A DNA stretch of 64,000 bases from an uncultured Collinsella sp. (GCA_900540935.1 UQHW01000009.1:8232-72231); one strand, 5' to 3'; positions 43,409 through 53,500 are shown, numbered from the stretch's first letter. Program-made: numbers and translations. The notes: a model not told the origin generated them from the sequence alone.

Positions 43409-46400
43409 ATGGCATTCGTCCATCTGCACAATCACACTGTTTTCTCCATGCTCGACGGCGCAACCCGTATCCAGGATATGGTCAATCGTGCCGTTGAACT
43501 TGGCATGCCCGCCGTGGCCATTACCGACCACGGCTACATGTATGGCGTGCCCGACCTGGCGCTGGCCTGCGACGCCGTCAATCACAACACGCCCGAGTAC
43601 AAAACCTGGAGCCACGACAAGGCCTTCTTGGAAAAGGACCGCCGCGACGAGCTGGTGGAGCCCGATCCCGAGGAAAACCCGCGCGAGCATGCCCAGTACG
43701 TCAAAGACATGGCCATGTGGGACGAGAAGGGCAACATCGACGAGCTCAAACCGCCCCTGGTCATCAAGCCCATCTTTGGCTGCGAGGTCTACTTTACGCC
43801 GGACGAGACCCTTGCCCGCGACCACAAGCCCGAGCTCTACCACATGATCCTTCTGGCCAAGGATCAGGAGGGCTACGTCAACCTAATGCAGACGGTCTCC
43901 GAGGCCGCCGTGCAGGGCTTTTACTACAAGCCGCGCGTGACGCTCGACAACCTGCGCCGCCATGCCAAGGGCATGATCTGCACCAGCGCCTGCATCGCCG
44001 GCATCATTCCCAAGTACATCGACCGCGGTGATATGGAGGGCGCCATCAAGTGGGCCGAGACTTTCCGTGACACCTTCGAGCCCGGCGACTTTTATATCGA
44101 GATCCAGGAACACGGCATCACCACCGACAACGGCCTGACCGACGAGCAGATGGACCGCACGCTCATCGACATCGCCAAGCAGGTGGGCGTCAAGGTCATC
44201 GCCACCAACGACTTCCACTACCTGCGCCGCGAGGACGCGCCCGTGCAGGACGTCATCATGTGCATTGGCATGAACGCCAAGGTCGACGACCCCAACCGCA
44301 TGCGCATGACCGGCTCGGAGTTTTACATGAAGACCGAGGAGGAGATGCGGGCGATGTTCCCGTATTGCCCCGAGGCCTGCGACAACACGCTCGAGATTGC
44401 CGACAAGTGCTATGTGGAGCTGGACTGGGATTCCATCATCCTGCCGCGCTTCCCGTTGCTCGATCCCGGCGAGACGCACGAGAGCCAGTTCCGCCGCGAG
44501 TGCGAGAAGGGCCTGCGCCAACACTACGGTGACGACTGGGCCACGCGCGAGATCTGTGGCGTCAACATCAAAGAGCGCTTTGAGTACGAATACAAGGTCA
44601 TCTGCGACAAGGGCTTTGCCGCCTACTTTTTGATCGTCGCCGAGTACGTGCAATGGGCCAAGGACAACGGCATCGGCGTCGGTCCCGGCCGTGGCTCGGC
44701 CGCCGGTGCTATCGTCGCCTACGCCATGAACATCACCGCGTTCGACCCGCTCGAGAACGGCCTGATGTTCGAGAGGTTCCTGTCCCCGCAGCGTACCGAG
44801 ATGCCCGATATCGATATGGACTTCGACGATGAGCGGCGCCTCGAGGTCGTGGAGCACGTTCGCCAGCTCTACGGCCCCGAGAAGGTCACCCACGTCATCA
44901 CCTACTCGACCATTAAGGCCAAGCAGGCCATCAACGACGCCGCGCGCGTGCTGGACTATCCGGTCTACATGGGCCAGCGCCTGTCCAAGATGGTTTCGAG
45001 CGACCCCAAGGTCAAGCTCAAGCAGGTGCTCGAAAAGCAACCCGGCAAAGAGGATCTGTTTAACCCCGACTTTGCCGAGGCCTATAAAAAGGATGACGAC
45101 GCCCGCCGTATCATCGACACGGCGCTCTCGATCGAGGGCCTCACCCGTGGCGAGGGTGTGCACGCGTGCGCCGTCCTGATCTGCCGCGATCCCGTCAACG
45201 AGCATGTGCCCACCAAGCTCGATACCAAGGGCGGCGTCGAGATTACCCAGTACGAGGGTCATACCGTTGCCGACATGGGCCTGCTCAAGATGGACTTCCT
45301 GGGCCTGCGCACGCTGACGGTTATCTCCAAGGCCAAGGCAAACATCAAGAAGAACTTCGGCATCGACATCAAAGAGGAAGAGATTCCCTTTGACGACCCC
45401 GAGATCTTTAAGCTCATGGGCTCCGGTCACACCGCCGGCGTCTTCCAGGTCGAGTCCGCCGGCATGACGGCCACGATCAAGAACATGAAGCCCACCGAGT
45501 ACAAGCACGTCGTGGCATTGATCGCTCTATACCGCCCGGGCCCGCTGGGCGCCGGCATGGTTTCGTCCTACATCAACCGTATGAACGGCAAGGAGCCGGC
45601 CGTCTCCTACGACGATCGCCTGGACGACATCCTGGGCGAAACCTACGGCACCATGGTCTACCAGGAGCAGGTTATGCTCATCTCCGTTGAGATGTGCGGC
45701 TTCTCCAAGGGCGAATCGGACTCGCGTATCCGTAAGCCCGTGGCTAAGAAAAAGATCAAGTTGCTCACGTCGACGGTGCTCCACTGGGAGGATGGCTCGG
45801 ACGAGACCACCTACGACCACTGGATGAACGGCGCTATCAAGAATAACTACACGCGCGAGGTCGCCCAGAAGATTTGGGACGATGTTCTCGAGTTCGCATC
45901 TTACGCCTTTAACAAGTCGCACTCCGCCGGCTACGCCATCCTGGTTATGCAGACGGCATGGCTCAAGGCGCATTATCCGCACGAGTACATGGCGGCCGTT
46001 CTGACGTCCTATACGGGCAAGACCGACAAGATCGTTCACTACGTCTCGGCGTGCCGTCACGACGGCATCCCCGTGCTGTCGCCAGATGTCAATGAGTCCG
46101 GTACCGAGTTCACGGCTACCAAGGAAGGCGTGCGCTTTGGTCTGGCTGGCATCCGCGGCGTGGGCACCGGCGTGGCGCAGGCGATTATCGCCGAGCGCGA
46201 GGCGGGCGGTCCGTTTAAGACGCTGCACGACTTTGTCGAGCGCGTGGACTCGAGCCAGGCTAACCGTCGCGTGATCGAATCGCTCATCAAGGCAGGCGCC
46301 TTTGACTCCACGGGGTATCCGCGTCGCCAGATGATGCACTTTGTGGACAAGAACAACCCCGAGAACATCATCGATGCCGCCGTGAAGCGCCAGAAGGATC

Positions 46401-47212
46401 GTGCGAGCGGCCAGACGTCGTTCTTCGATATGTTTGGCGACGTTGAGGGCTCGGGCTTTGAGGTGAGCGTGCCCGATCCGGACGGCCAGGAGTGGGACCG
46501 CCACCTTAAGCTGAGCCAGGAGAAGGAGGTTCTGGGCATCTATGTCTCGGACCACCCGTTGCGCCCGTTTGAGTATGCGCTAGCCAAGGCGCGCGACTTC
46601 TCGTTCTCGCAGATCGACACCGGTTACGAGGTGCAAAACCCCACGGGCGGTACCATCAACCAGGAGATTCCCGAGGGCAAGGCGCTGTGGTGGGCCGGCA
46701 TGGTCTCGAGCGTGTCCAAGCGCGTGACCAAAAACGGCGACCCCATGGGTATTGTGCAGCTCGAGGACATGGAAGGCGAGGCCACGGTCGTGGTGTTCCC
46801 CAAGACCTACAAAGAGGCCGAGGGATACCTGTACGGCGAGGTCGATCCCGAGACCGGTGCACAGCTGTCCGATGCGTTTGTTCGCATTAAGGGCAAGCTC
46901 GAGCGTTCGGACCGCGGCGACCAGATCATCGCGCAGGAGATCGTGCCGCTTGAGCTTAACGAGGAGAACAACAAGCCCAAGGTGTTTGAGGTCATGGTGC
47001 CCAGCAGCCGCTTTAGCCAGGGCAATATGGCGCGTCTTGCCACGGTGCTTACCGCCAACCCGGGCGGCGACCGCGTGGAGATCTTTATCGAGCAGGTGGA
47101 CGGGCACGTACTGCGTGCCGAGGTGCCGGCCAAGGTCAACGCACGCTCGATTCCGCTGTTGGCAGAGGCAAAAGCCATCGTGGGTAACCAGGGTCGCGTG
47201 ACGGTGATCTAA
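43409..47212 (+). CDS. dnaE: DNA polymerase III subunit alpha
   Basis: 1267 residues. PHP domain with HLHNHTVFSMLDG and TDHGYMYG; palm domain with GPGRGSAAGAIVAYAM and the catalytic Asp pair in PDIDMDFDDERR; then a helix-hairpin-helix (GLAGIRGVGTGVAQAI) and an OB domain (GMVSSVSKRVTKNGDPMG). It is the replicative polymerase. It is about 100 residues longer than E. coli DnaE; part of this is a charged insertion between PHP motifs (about 55-115). ATG 43409 has GGAG ten bases upstream. It is followed 38 bases later by the SNF2 helicase gene. Confidence 0.95.
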   Translation: MAFVHLHNHTVFSMLDGATRIQDMVNRAVELGMPAVAITDHGYMYGVPDLALACDAVNHNTPEYKTWSHDKAFLEKDRRDELVEPDPEENPREHAQYVKDMAMWDEKGNIDELKPPLVIKPIFGCEVYFTPDETLARDHKPELYHMILLAKDQEGYVNLMQTVSEAAVQGFYYKPRVTLDNLRRHAKGMICTSACIAGIIPKYIDRGDMEGAIKWAETFRDTFEPGDFYIEIQEHGITTDNGLTDEQMDRTLIDIAKQVGVKVIATNDFHYLRREDAPVQDVIMCIGMNAKVDDPNRMRMTGSEFYMKTEEEMRAMFPYCPEACDNTLEIADKCYVELDWDSIILPRFPLLDPGETHESQFRRECEKGLRQHYGDDWATREICGVNIKERFEYEYKVICDKGFAAYFLIVAEYVQWAKDNGIGVGPGRGSAAGAIVAYAMNITAFDPLENGLMFERFLSPQRTEMPDIDMDFDDERRLEVVEHVRQLYGPEKVTHVITYSTIKAKQAINDAARVLDYPVYMGQRLSKMVSSDPKVKLKQVLEKQPGKEDLFNPDFAEAYKKDDDARRIIDTALSIEGLTRGEGVHACAVLICRDPVNEHVPTKLDTKGGVEITQYEGHTVADMGLLKMDFLGLRTLTVISKAKANIKKNFGIDIKEEEIPFDDPEIFKLMGSGHTAGVFQVESAGMTATIKNMKPTEYKHVVALIALYRPGPLGAGMVSSYINRMNGKEPAVSYDDRLDDILGETYGTMVYQEQVMLISVEMCGFSKGESDSRIRKPVAKKKIKLLTSTVLHWEDGSDETTYDHWMNGAIKNNYTREVAQKIWDDVLEFASYAFNKSHSAGYAILVMQTAWLKAHYPHEYMAAVLTSYTGKTDKIVHYVSACRHDGIPVLSPDVNESGTEFTATKEGVRFGLAGIRGVGTGVAQAIIAEREAGGPFKTLHDFVERVDSSQANRRVIESLIKAGAFDSTGYPRRQMMHFVDKNNPENIIDAAVKRQKDRASGQTSFFDMFGDVEGSGFEVSVPDPDGQEWDRHLKLSQEKEVLGIYVSDHPLRPFEYALAKARDFSFSQIDTGYEVQNPTGGTINQEIPEGKALWWAGMVSSVSKRVTKNGDPMGIVQLEDMEGEATVVVFPKTYKEAEGYLYGEVDPETGAQLSDAFVRIKGKLERSDRGDQIIAQEIVPLELNEENNKPKVFEVMVPSSRFSQGNMARLATVLTANPGGDRVEIFIEQVDGHVLRAEVPAKVNARSIPLLAEAKAIVGNQGRVTVI

Positions 47213-47250
47213 GGGCGACCTTGCTGGTCCGCGCGAGATTGGAGGAAGTG

Positions 47251-50200
47251 ATGACGCAGGGGACGTTTGCGCAGGCGCTCCGTAAGGAGGCGGCGCTTAG
47301 CAGCACCTTTATGAAGGGGCGCTCGCTCATGCTCAACGGCGCCGTGCTGTCGTTTGAGGACTCCGGCTCGCGCTTCTCCAAAAACGTGACTATCGAGGGC
47401 TCGGTGCGCGGCTCGCGCGGTGACCTGTACAAGACGCACGTGGCGCTCGACATGGACGAGCACGAGGTTATCGACTACGATTGCGATTGCCCGGCCGCCT
47501 TCCGCTATTCCGGCATGTGCAAGCACGCCATCGCCACGGCGCTAGCGTATCTGGATGCCAGCGGCGCCGAGCCCGTCGAGGGTTTGCGCACGCCGGTCCG
47601 CACGTTTACGGTACCGCCCGCACAGTCCAAGCAGCCCGCCCGTCCCGCGCCCACCGCATCTGCGGTCAATCCCAACTTTCCCTTCCCGGCGCCCGTCCCC
47701 ACGAGCCCAAGCCTTGTGGCGGCGCTTTCCGATCTTTCGGACGCGCGCATGGATGAGCTCGTGGCCATGCGTCGCAAGCTCGCCGGCACCATTGACCCCG
47801 ATGCGCCCAAAGCGGTGCTGGAGCCCTCGCTGGTGCCGTACTACAATCCGCTGTTTGCCGATCGCTTTAACTGGGCGCTTGAGTTTCGCATTCGCTGCGG
47901 TTCGGTGTCCTACGTGGTTAAGGATATCGACGGCATGGCCGATGCCTATGTGCGCGGCGGTACGTTCTCCTATGGTAAGAAGCTTACGTTTGTCCATGTG
48001 CCCGAGGCGTTCGATGACGTGTCGACAAAGCTGCTCGACTTTATCGCAATGACGGTCGCCTACCTAGGCGATATTACGAGCTCGCGCTCGGCATCGTATG
48101 ACTTTGCCCGCAGCGGTTTTGTCGCCGAGCGTCAGTTGCCGGTATCCGAGTATTCCATCGTGTCCGTGCTGGACCTGCTGTGTGGCAGGACCCTGTCCTT
48201 TGAGCCTGCTTGGTCGCGGGGGACGACGACGCATCGCGCCTACGAGGTGGCGGTCGAGCCGTCGCCGCAGGGGGAGGGCGAAGTCCCGGCCAAGCGCCCG
48301 CCGCTCCTTGCCGCCAAGATTGCACCGGCGGCGGGAGGCAGCTATGACTTGCGCCTTCCGGCCGATATGTACTGCTTTGTCGCTGGTGACGCAGCCTATC
48401 TGGTCGATACGCGCCGCGCGCGCCGTACCGACACGGCGTTTGCCCAGCATGCGGCACCGTTCCTGTCGCGCTTGTTGCCCTGCCGCACGCCGGTCCATAT
48501 CGCCGCCGACCAGGTGGGCGAGTTCTGCCGCATGGCGCTGCCTATCTTGCGCGACTACACCGACCTGACCGCCCCCGCCGCGCTCGATGCCGTGGCGCCC
48601 GAGCCGAGCTTTGCCATGGCGATTGGCGTCGACGATGGCCTTGTGACCTGCAAGATTACAGTGGCCTACGGCGCTTGGTCGGCAGATCTCTTTAGTCTTG
48701 GTGCTCCGGGTAGTCCTTTCGAAGAGCAACGCCCCGGCGTTCCGCCCCGCGATACGGTGGCGGAGTTTCGCGTTATGGACACGGCGGCCCTGTACTTCGA
48801 TTTCTACGAGGGCGGCCTGGCGTTTGAGGAGCGCGATGATGAGAGCTTGTTCCACTTGCTGACCGAGGGCCTGTCTGCCTTGTCCGAGCTGGGCGAGGTC
48901 ATGCTCAGTGATCGTCTGCGCCAGATCTCGGTGCGCCCCGCGCCCAAGCTTTCGGTGCGCGCGACCGTCAAGAGTAACCTGCTCGACGTCGAACTGGGCG
49001 CAAGCGGGCTTTCGGCGGCCGACCTTGCCATCTATCTCGATTCGTATAAGCGCCACCAGACGTTTGCGCGCCTCACGTCGGGCGACATCATTCGCCTGGA
49101 CGAGGGAGCGCGCGCCGCGTTTGGCCTTGCCGAGGACTTGGGCGTCGATGCCGTCGACCTGCTCGATGGCGTGTCGCTTCCTGCGTCGAGCACCCTGTTC
49201 GTCGACAGCATGCTTGCGCGCACGCCCGAGCTCGAAGCCGATCGCGACGCTGCATTCCGTCGCACCGTTGAACGCCTGGACACGCTCGGCAAGATGGACT
49301 TTACGGTGCCGGCCTCGCTCAAGGCCACACTGCGCGGCTATCAGGTCGACGGCTACCAGTGGCTCGGCTCGCTCGAGCATCTGGGCCTTGGCGGCATTTT
49401 GGCCGATGATATGGGTCTGGGCAAAACACTGCAGATGATCGCACATATCCTGGCGCGCGTGGAGGCGGGGGACGCTAAGCCCACGCTCGTGGTATGCCCC
49501 GCGTCGCTCGTGTACAACTGGGCTGCCGAGTTGGAGCGCTTCGCTCCCTCGCTTGATGTGTGTGCCATCGTGGGCGCCAAGGCCCAGCGTCGCGTGCAAA
49601 TTGCCGGTGCCGCCGAGCACAACGTGGTCGTGACGTCGTATGACCTCATGCGTCGCGACATCGACGAATATGTCGAGCAGGACTTTGCCCGCGTAGTGCT
49701 CGACGAGGCCCAGTACATTAAAAACCCGCTCACGCAGGTGGCGCGCGCCGCCAAGCGCCTGCCGGCCGGCGTGCGCTTTGCCTTGACGGGAACGCCCATC
49801 GAAAACCGCCTGTCCGAGCTTTGGAGTATCTTCGACTTTTTGATGCCGGGTCTTCTGGGCACGCGCGACTCATTTGCCAAGCGCTATGAGAGTCCCGTCG
49901 AACATGCCGAGGGCGACAGTGCCGCTCGTCTGCAGGCGCTCGTGTCGCCGTTTGTGCTGCGTCGCGTCAAGGAAGATGTGGTGGCCGACCTGCCCGAGAA
50001 GATCGAGGATACGGTGATGGCGCAGCTTGCCGGCGAACAGCGCAAGCTCTACCTGGCCAACCAAGACCGCATCGCCCAGCAGGTGCAGCACCGCGAGGCC
50101 GGGGAGTTTAAGAAAGATAAGCTCAAGGTGCTTGCCGAGCTCACCAAGCTGCGCCAGATCTGCTGCGACCCGCGTCTTCACTACGAGGATTACAAGGCGG

Positions 50201-50724
50201 GGAGCGCCAAGCTCGATACGTGCATGGAGCTCGTGCACGGCGCACTCGACGGCGGGCATCGCATCCTGTTGTTCAGCCAGTTTACGGGTATGCTCGATAT
50301 CATCGGCAAGCGCCTGGCCAAGGAGGATATCGCCTTCCTTAAGCTCACGGGTGCGTCGTCTAAGGAGAGCCGCGCCAAGATGGTTGCGCAGTTCCAGGCA
50401 GGCGAGGTGCCGGTGTTCTTGATTTCGCTCAAGGCGGGCGGTGTTGGTCTTAATTTGACGGCTGCCGACGTGGTCATCCACTACGACCCGTGGTGGAACG
50501 TAGCGGCGCAGGACCAGGCGACCGACCGCGCCCACCGCATTGGCCAGCAGCACACCGTGACCGTGTACAAGCTCATCGCCAAGGACACGATCGAGGAACG
50601 CATTATGCAGATGCAGGAGTCCAAACGCGACCTGGTCAACAGTGTGCTCGGCGGCGACGGCATCTCGTCGGCGCTGTTCACGCGCGAGGATGTTCTGGCG
50701 CTGCTGGGCGGCGACGGTCGCTAG
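47251..50724 (+). CDS. SWIM zinc-finger SNF2-family helicase
   Basis: About 1157 residues. N-terminal SWIM zinc finger YDCDCPAAFRYSGMCKHAIATAL (CxC...CxH), a long middle region (bacterial SNF2-associated), then Walker A DDMGLGKTLQM, DEAQ (VVLDEAQYIKN), LTGTPIENRLSELWSI, and the C-terminal half with SLKAGGVGLNLTAADVVIHYDPWWN and DRAHRIGQ. It is a double-stranded DNA translocase of the RapA/HepA-like bacterial SNF2 group; its target is unknown. ATG 47251 follows GGAGG by 6 bases; a TTG at 47221 does not. Directly downstream of dnaE, so possibly co-transcribed. Confidence 0.9.
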   Translation: MTQGTFAQALRKEAALSSTFMKGRSLMLNGAVLSFEDSGSRFSKNVTIEGSVRGSRGDLYKTHVALDMDEHEVIDYDCDCPAAFRYSGMCKHAIATALAYLDASGAEPVEGLRTPVRTFTVPPAQSKQPARPAPTASAVNPNFPFPAPVPTSPSLVAALSDLSDARMDELVAMRRKLAGTIDPDAPKAVLEPSLVPYYNPLFADRFNWALEFRIRCGSVSYVVKDIDGMADAYVRGGTFSYGKKLTFVHVPEAFDDVSTKLLDFIAMTVAYLGDITSSRSASYDFARSGFVAERQLPVSEYSIVSVLDLLCGRTLSFEPAWSRGTTTHRAYEVAVEPSPQGEGEVPAKRPPLLAAKIAPAAGGSYDLRLPADMYCFVAGDAAYLVDTRRARRTDTAFAQHAAPFLSRLLPCRTPVHIAADQVGEFCRMALPILRDYTDLTAPAALDAVAPEPSFAMAIGVDDGLVTCKITVAYGAWSADLFSLGAPGSPFEEQRPGVPPRDTVAEFRVMDTAALYFDFYEGGLAFEERDDESLFHLLTEGLSALSELGEVMLSDRLRQISVRPAPKLSVRATVKSNLLDVELGASGLSAADLAIYLDSYKRHQTFARLTSGDIIRLDEGARAAFGLAEDLGVDAVDLLDGVSLPASSTLFVDSMLARTPELEADRDAAFRRTVERLDTLGKMDFTVPASLKATLRGYQVDGYQWLGSLEHLGLGGILADDMGLGKTLQMIAHILARVEAGDAKPTLVVCPASLVYNWAAELERFAPSLDVCAIVGAKAQRRVQIAGAAEHNVVVTSYDLMRRDIDEYVEQDFARVVLDEAQYIKNPLTQVARAAKRLPAGVRFALTGTPIENRLSELWSIFDFLMPGLLGTRDSFAKRYESPVEHAEGDSAARLQALVSPFVLRRVKEDVVADLPEKIEDTVMAQLAGEQRKLYLANQDRIAQQVQHREAGEFKKDKLKVLAELTKLRQICCDPRLHYEDYKAGSAKLDTCMELVHGALDGGHRILLFSQFTGMLDIIGKRLAKEDIAFLKLTGASSKESRAKMVAQFQAGEVPVFLISLKAGGVGLNLTAADVVIHYDPWWNVAAQDQATDRAHRIGQQHTVTVYKLIAKDTIEERIMQMQESKRDLVNSVLGGDGISSALFTREDVLALLGGDGR

Positions 50725-50890
50725 CTGCGCACGGGATGGGGGCTGCCGGGTCGGGCCAGGTCGCCGGTTCGTCCCGGCCCGACCGCATACCTCACCCGTT
50801 ATGTGTTCATTTGCCATGCCGTGGATGGTTCGCCTACCTTTGGGCATAAGAAGCATCAGGAATATTGGCACATCAGCAAAGGAGAACATC

Positions 50891-51253
50891 ATGGCGAAAT
50901 TCTTTAAGGACTCCGACGGCAAGCTCGTTGCCGCCCTTGGCGACGGCGTTGCGACCCCTGCCGGCTGCACGGAGCTGACGGCAAACACCGAGGATGCGGC
51001 GCACGAGAAGCACGTGCCTGTTGTCGAGATCGAGCGCGACGGCCACGTCATTCGCGCGCGCGTGGGCTCGACGGAGCACCCCATGCTGCCCGAGCACTAC
51101 ATCGAGTGGATCGCGCTTGAGGCCGAGGGCCGCCTGGAGGTCCATTACCTTGAGCCCGGCATGAAGCCCACGACGTTTTTCGCTGGCGGTTCCAAGACCG
51201 GTACCGTCTATGCCTACTGCAACCTGCATGGGCTGTGGTCCGCGACGTTCTAG
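50891..51253 (+). CDS. Superoxide reductase (neelaredoxin-type, without the desulforedoxin domain)
   Basis: 120 residues. The Fe site ligands are visible: EKHVP (H), TEHPMLPEHYIEW (two H), YCNLHGLW (C and H). It lacks the N-terminal FeCys4 domain of desulfoferrodoxin, so it is a one-centre superoxide reductase. It reduces superoxide to peroxide without making O2, useful in anaerobes. The glutamate of the EKHVP motif is kept. ATG 50891 has AAAGGAG 6 bases upstream. Single gene with terminator at 51300. Confidence 0.92.
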   Translation: MAKFFKDSDGKLVAALGDGVATPAGCTELTANTEDAAHEKHVPVVEIERDGHVIRARVGSTEHPMLPEHYIEWIALEAEGRLEVHYLEPGMKPTTFFAGGSKTGTVYAYCNLHGLWSATF

Positions 51254-51299
51254 GAGCGCGCCCCCGCTCGGGGTATCATAGCTAGCATATGCACATGCG

Positions 51300-51331
51300 A
51301 GCGCCGGCTGCATTATGCGGCCGGCGCTTTT
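51300..51331 (+). terminator. Terminator of the superoxide reductase gene
   Basis: AGCGCCGGC / GCCGGCGCT perfect 9-bp stem, 11-base loop, followed by TTT. Confidence 0.85.
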
Positions 51332-51370
51332 ACTACGACAACGACGTTTTAAGACGGAAAGGGCGGGGCC

Positions 51371-53356
51371 ATGAAGCTCGCACTTGCACAGATCGATATG
51401 CGCCTGGGTGACATCGAGGGCATTTGCGGCCGCATCGAGGACCAGGCTCGCCTGGCTCATGAGCGCGGCGCGCGCGTGCTGTGCGTTCCGGCCCCGCTCT
51501 TTATGGGTGCCATGCCGGGCAGCCTGGTAGGCGCTGCCGATTTTGAGCACGATATGCTGACGGGCCTGACGGGCGTTGCCGAGCGCATCCAAGAGCTCGA
51601 CATGATCTGCATCGTGCCCGCTGCGGTTTCGTTTGAGGGCCAGCCCCTGCTTGACTATATGATGCTCAAAGATGGTCGCGTGGTGCCCGCGCGCGCAAGT
51701 ATTGCCCTGCAGCGTGGCGAGAACAACGACGCGCGTTGGGCGCCTCCGGTGTTTGACGTGGACGGCGTGCGCATCGCCGTGGTGTTTGACCTGGACCGCG
51801 AGCTCGAAATGCTGCCGACCGGCGTCGACCTCATCGCCTATTTCCAGTTCAACGCGTTTGACATGACCGATCGCGAGACGGCCGCCATTGCCGCCGTGCG
51901 CAGCGGTGCCTACCGCAAGATCGCGTCCAAGCGCAGCGTATGGTTTGCCTGCATGGCGCCGATTGGTGCCTATGACGAGTCGGTGTATACCGGCGGATCG
52001 TTTGTGCTCGACGATTGCGGCCGCGTGGTGGCCCAGGCGCCGTGCTTTGAGGAGAGCCTGCTGGTTCAGGAGATTCAGCGCGGCGTGATGCTCGATGCCC
52101 TGGAGGACCACGAGCTGCCCGAGTTTCGTTCCGAGGAGTGGCTGTGGCAGGCGCTGGTGCTTGCCGTACACGACAATGCCCGCGCCCGCGGCGCTTCGCG
52201 TGCCGTGGTGGCGCTCGAGGGCGATTTGCCGTCGTCCCTGTTGGCGGCGCTTGCCGTCGATGCCTTGGGTCCGCGTAATGTGATTGGCCTGGTGCTGGGG
52301 CGCAATCGCATCTTTACGCCGGCGCAGGAGGAGGCCGAAGCCGCCCGTTGTTCCGCTGTTCGCTCAATCGCCGAGCGCCTGCACATTCGCACCGTCGAGC
52401 GCGATGCGCCAGATGCGGCGCGCGTACTCGACCGCGATGTGTCGGCGGGCGATGCCGAGCGCCTGCGTTCGCGTGCGCTGGGCCTGATGCTCGAGGATAC
52501 GGCGCTCGAGCTGGGCGCCATGGCGCTGAGCCCGCTTTCCAAGACCGAGTATGCGCTGGCGGCGCCCGCGCTGTCCGGTGGCTACCAGGGCGACTTTGCG
52601 CCCTTTGGCGATGTGTATCTGTCGACACTCGAGTTTGTGGCACGCGTGCGCAACCGTGTCTCGGCCGTGGTGCCCCAAGAGCTCGTGACGCTCAACGCGG
52701 TGGAGGATTGCATGGATCGCGTGCTGGCGCAAGCGCTCTCGACGCTCGCCGGTCCGGTTGATATGCTCGATCGCGCGGCGCAGCTGCTTGGCGGGCTTGA
52801 GCCGGGCGAGGTCGATGGTGCGCTCGAGTCGCACGTAGACCGCAATCGACCTTTCGACGACATCCCGATGGCCGCCGCCAAGCCCGAGGCCTGCTCGCTG
52901 CTGCTGATGCTCGTGCGCCAGGGTGAGGCTGCTCGTCGCATGCTACCGACGGCCCCGATCGTCTCGGCCCGTTCGTTTGCCGAGCGCGCCTGGCCGTACA
53001 TGCTTGCATGGTCCGATCTGGGGCTCAACGGTAAGGAGCGCATGACGGTTGATTCGCTGGCACGCGCCGAGGTGCGCCGCTTTGCCGACGACGATACGAG
53101 TGACCGCATGCGCGGCGAGATGATGGGCCTGTTGGGCGAGCTGTTGGGTATTTCGCCTGAGCAGATGGAAGAGCTGCGCTCCGAGGACGGCCAGCGCCGC
53201 CTGCACGAGGGCATGAAGCGGTTTGAGGGCGAGGTCCAGGATGCCATCGAAAAGATGATGGGCGGCCAGAGTGGCCCGCAGGGTGGGCCCCAGGGTGGTC
53301 CGATGCCGCATCCGCCGGTGGACCCCCGACAGTTTCCGTTCTTCTCGCAGAACTAA
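51371..53356 (+). CDS. NadE-like protein with both active sites apparently lost
   Basis: 661 residues with the layout of glutamine-dependent NAD synthetase: nitrilase domain (MKLALAQIDMRLGDIEG), then a synthetase domain. Yet the key residues are missing: where NadE has FPE (catalytic Glu) this has VPAPLF; where it has the catalytic Cys (ICEDxW) it has VVFDLDREL; and the pyrophosphate loop SGGxDSS is VALEGDLPSSLLAALAVDALG. The order of blocks and LSGGYQGDFAPFGDVY still mark the family. So it is probably not an NAD synthetase; perhaps a regulatory or structural paralogue. A Gly/Pro/Gln-rich tail (SGPQGGPQGGPMPHPP) ends the protein. ATG 51371 has GGAAAGGG upstream. Next downstream are ruvCAB. 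Confidence 0.7.
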   Translation: MKLALAQIDMRLGDIEGICGRIEDQARLAHERGARVLCVPAPLFMGAMPGSLVGAADFEHDMLTGLTGVAERIQELDMICIVPAAVSFEGQPLLDYMMLKDGRVVPARASIALQRGENNDARWAPPVFDVDGVRIAVVFDLDRELEMLPTGVDLIAYFQFNAFDMTDRETAAIAAVRSGAYRKIASKRSVWFACMAPIGAYDESVYTGGSFVLDDCGRVVAQAPCFEESLLVQEIQRGVMLDALEDHELPEFRSEEWLWQALVLAVHDNARARGASRAVVALEGDLPSSLLAALAVDALGPRNVIGLVLGRNRIFTPAQEEAEAARCSAVRSIAERLHIRTVERDAPDAARVLDRDVSAGDAERLRSRALGLMLEDTALELGAMALSPLSKTEYALAAPALSGGYQGDFAPFGDVYLSTLEFVARVRNRVSAVVPQELVTLNAVEDCMDRVLAQALSTLAGPVDMLDRAAQLLGGLEPGEVDGALESHVDRNRPFDDIPMAAAKPEACSLLLMLVRQGEAARRMLPTAPIVSARSFAERAWPYMLAWSDLGLNGKERMTVDSLARAEVRRFADDDTSDRMRGEMMGLLGELLGISPEQMEELRSEDGQRRLHEGMKRFEGEVQDAIEKMMGGQSGPQGGPQGGPMPHPPVDPRQFPFFSQN

Positions 53357-53360
53357 AAAG

Positions 53361-53388
53361 GTTACGCGGTTTTACCAAACCGCGTAAC
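53361..53388 (+). terminator. Perfect hairpin after the NadE-like gene
   Basis: GTTACGCGGTTT / AAACCGCGTAAC, 12 bp, TACC loop, 5 bases after the stop codon. No T run follows, so termination is uncertain. Confidence 0.5.
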
Positions 53389-53401
53389 GAGTCGACGCTG
53401 C

Positions 53402-53500
53402 GCGAGCCCCTGCCGGGCAATCTGCCGCTCAAACCGTCGCTTGCGTACAAAAGTACGCGGCGCTCCTCTTTCGCGACACCTTGCCACGGCAGGGGCTCGC
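53402..53500. other. Structured intergenic segment before ruvC
   Basis: GCGAGCCCCTGCCG (53402-53415) pairs perfectly with CGGCAGGGGCTCGC (53487-53500), enclosing about 70 bases that contain GCGTAC-AAAA-GTACGC (53443-53458). This could be a small structured RNA, a leader of ruvC, or an intergenic repeat. No open frame is convincing here. Confidence 0.5.

Noticed and set aside
43883..45508. 541-aa open frame antisense to dnaE
   Set aside because: Shadow of a strongly biased gene.
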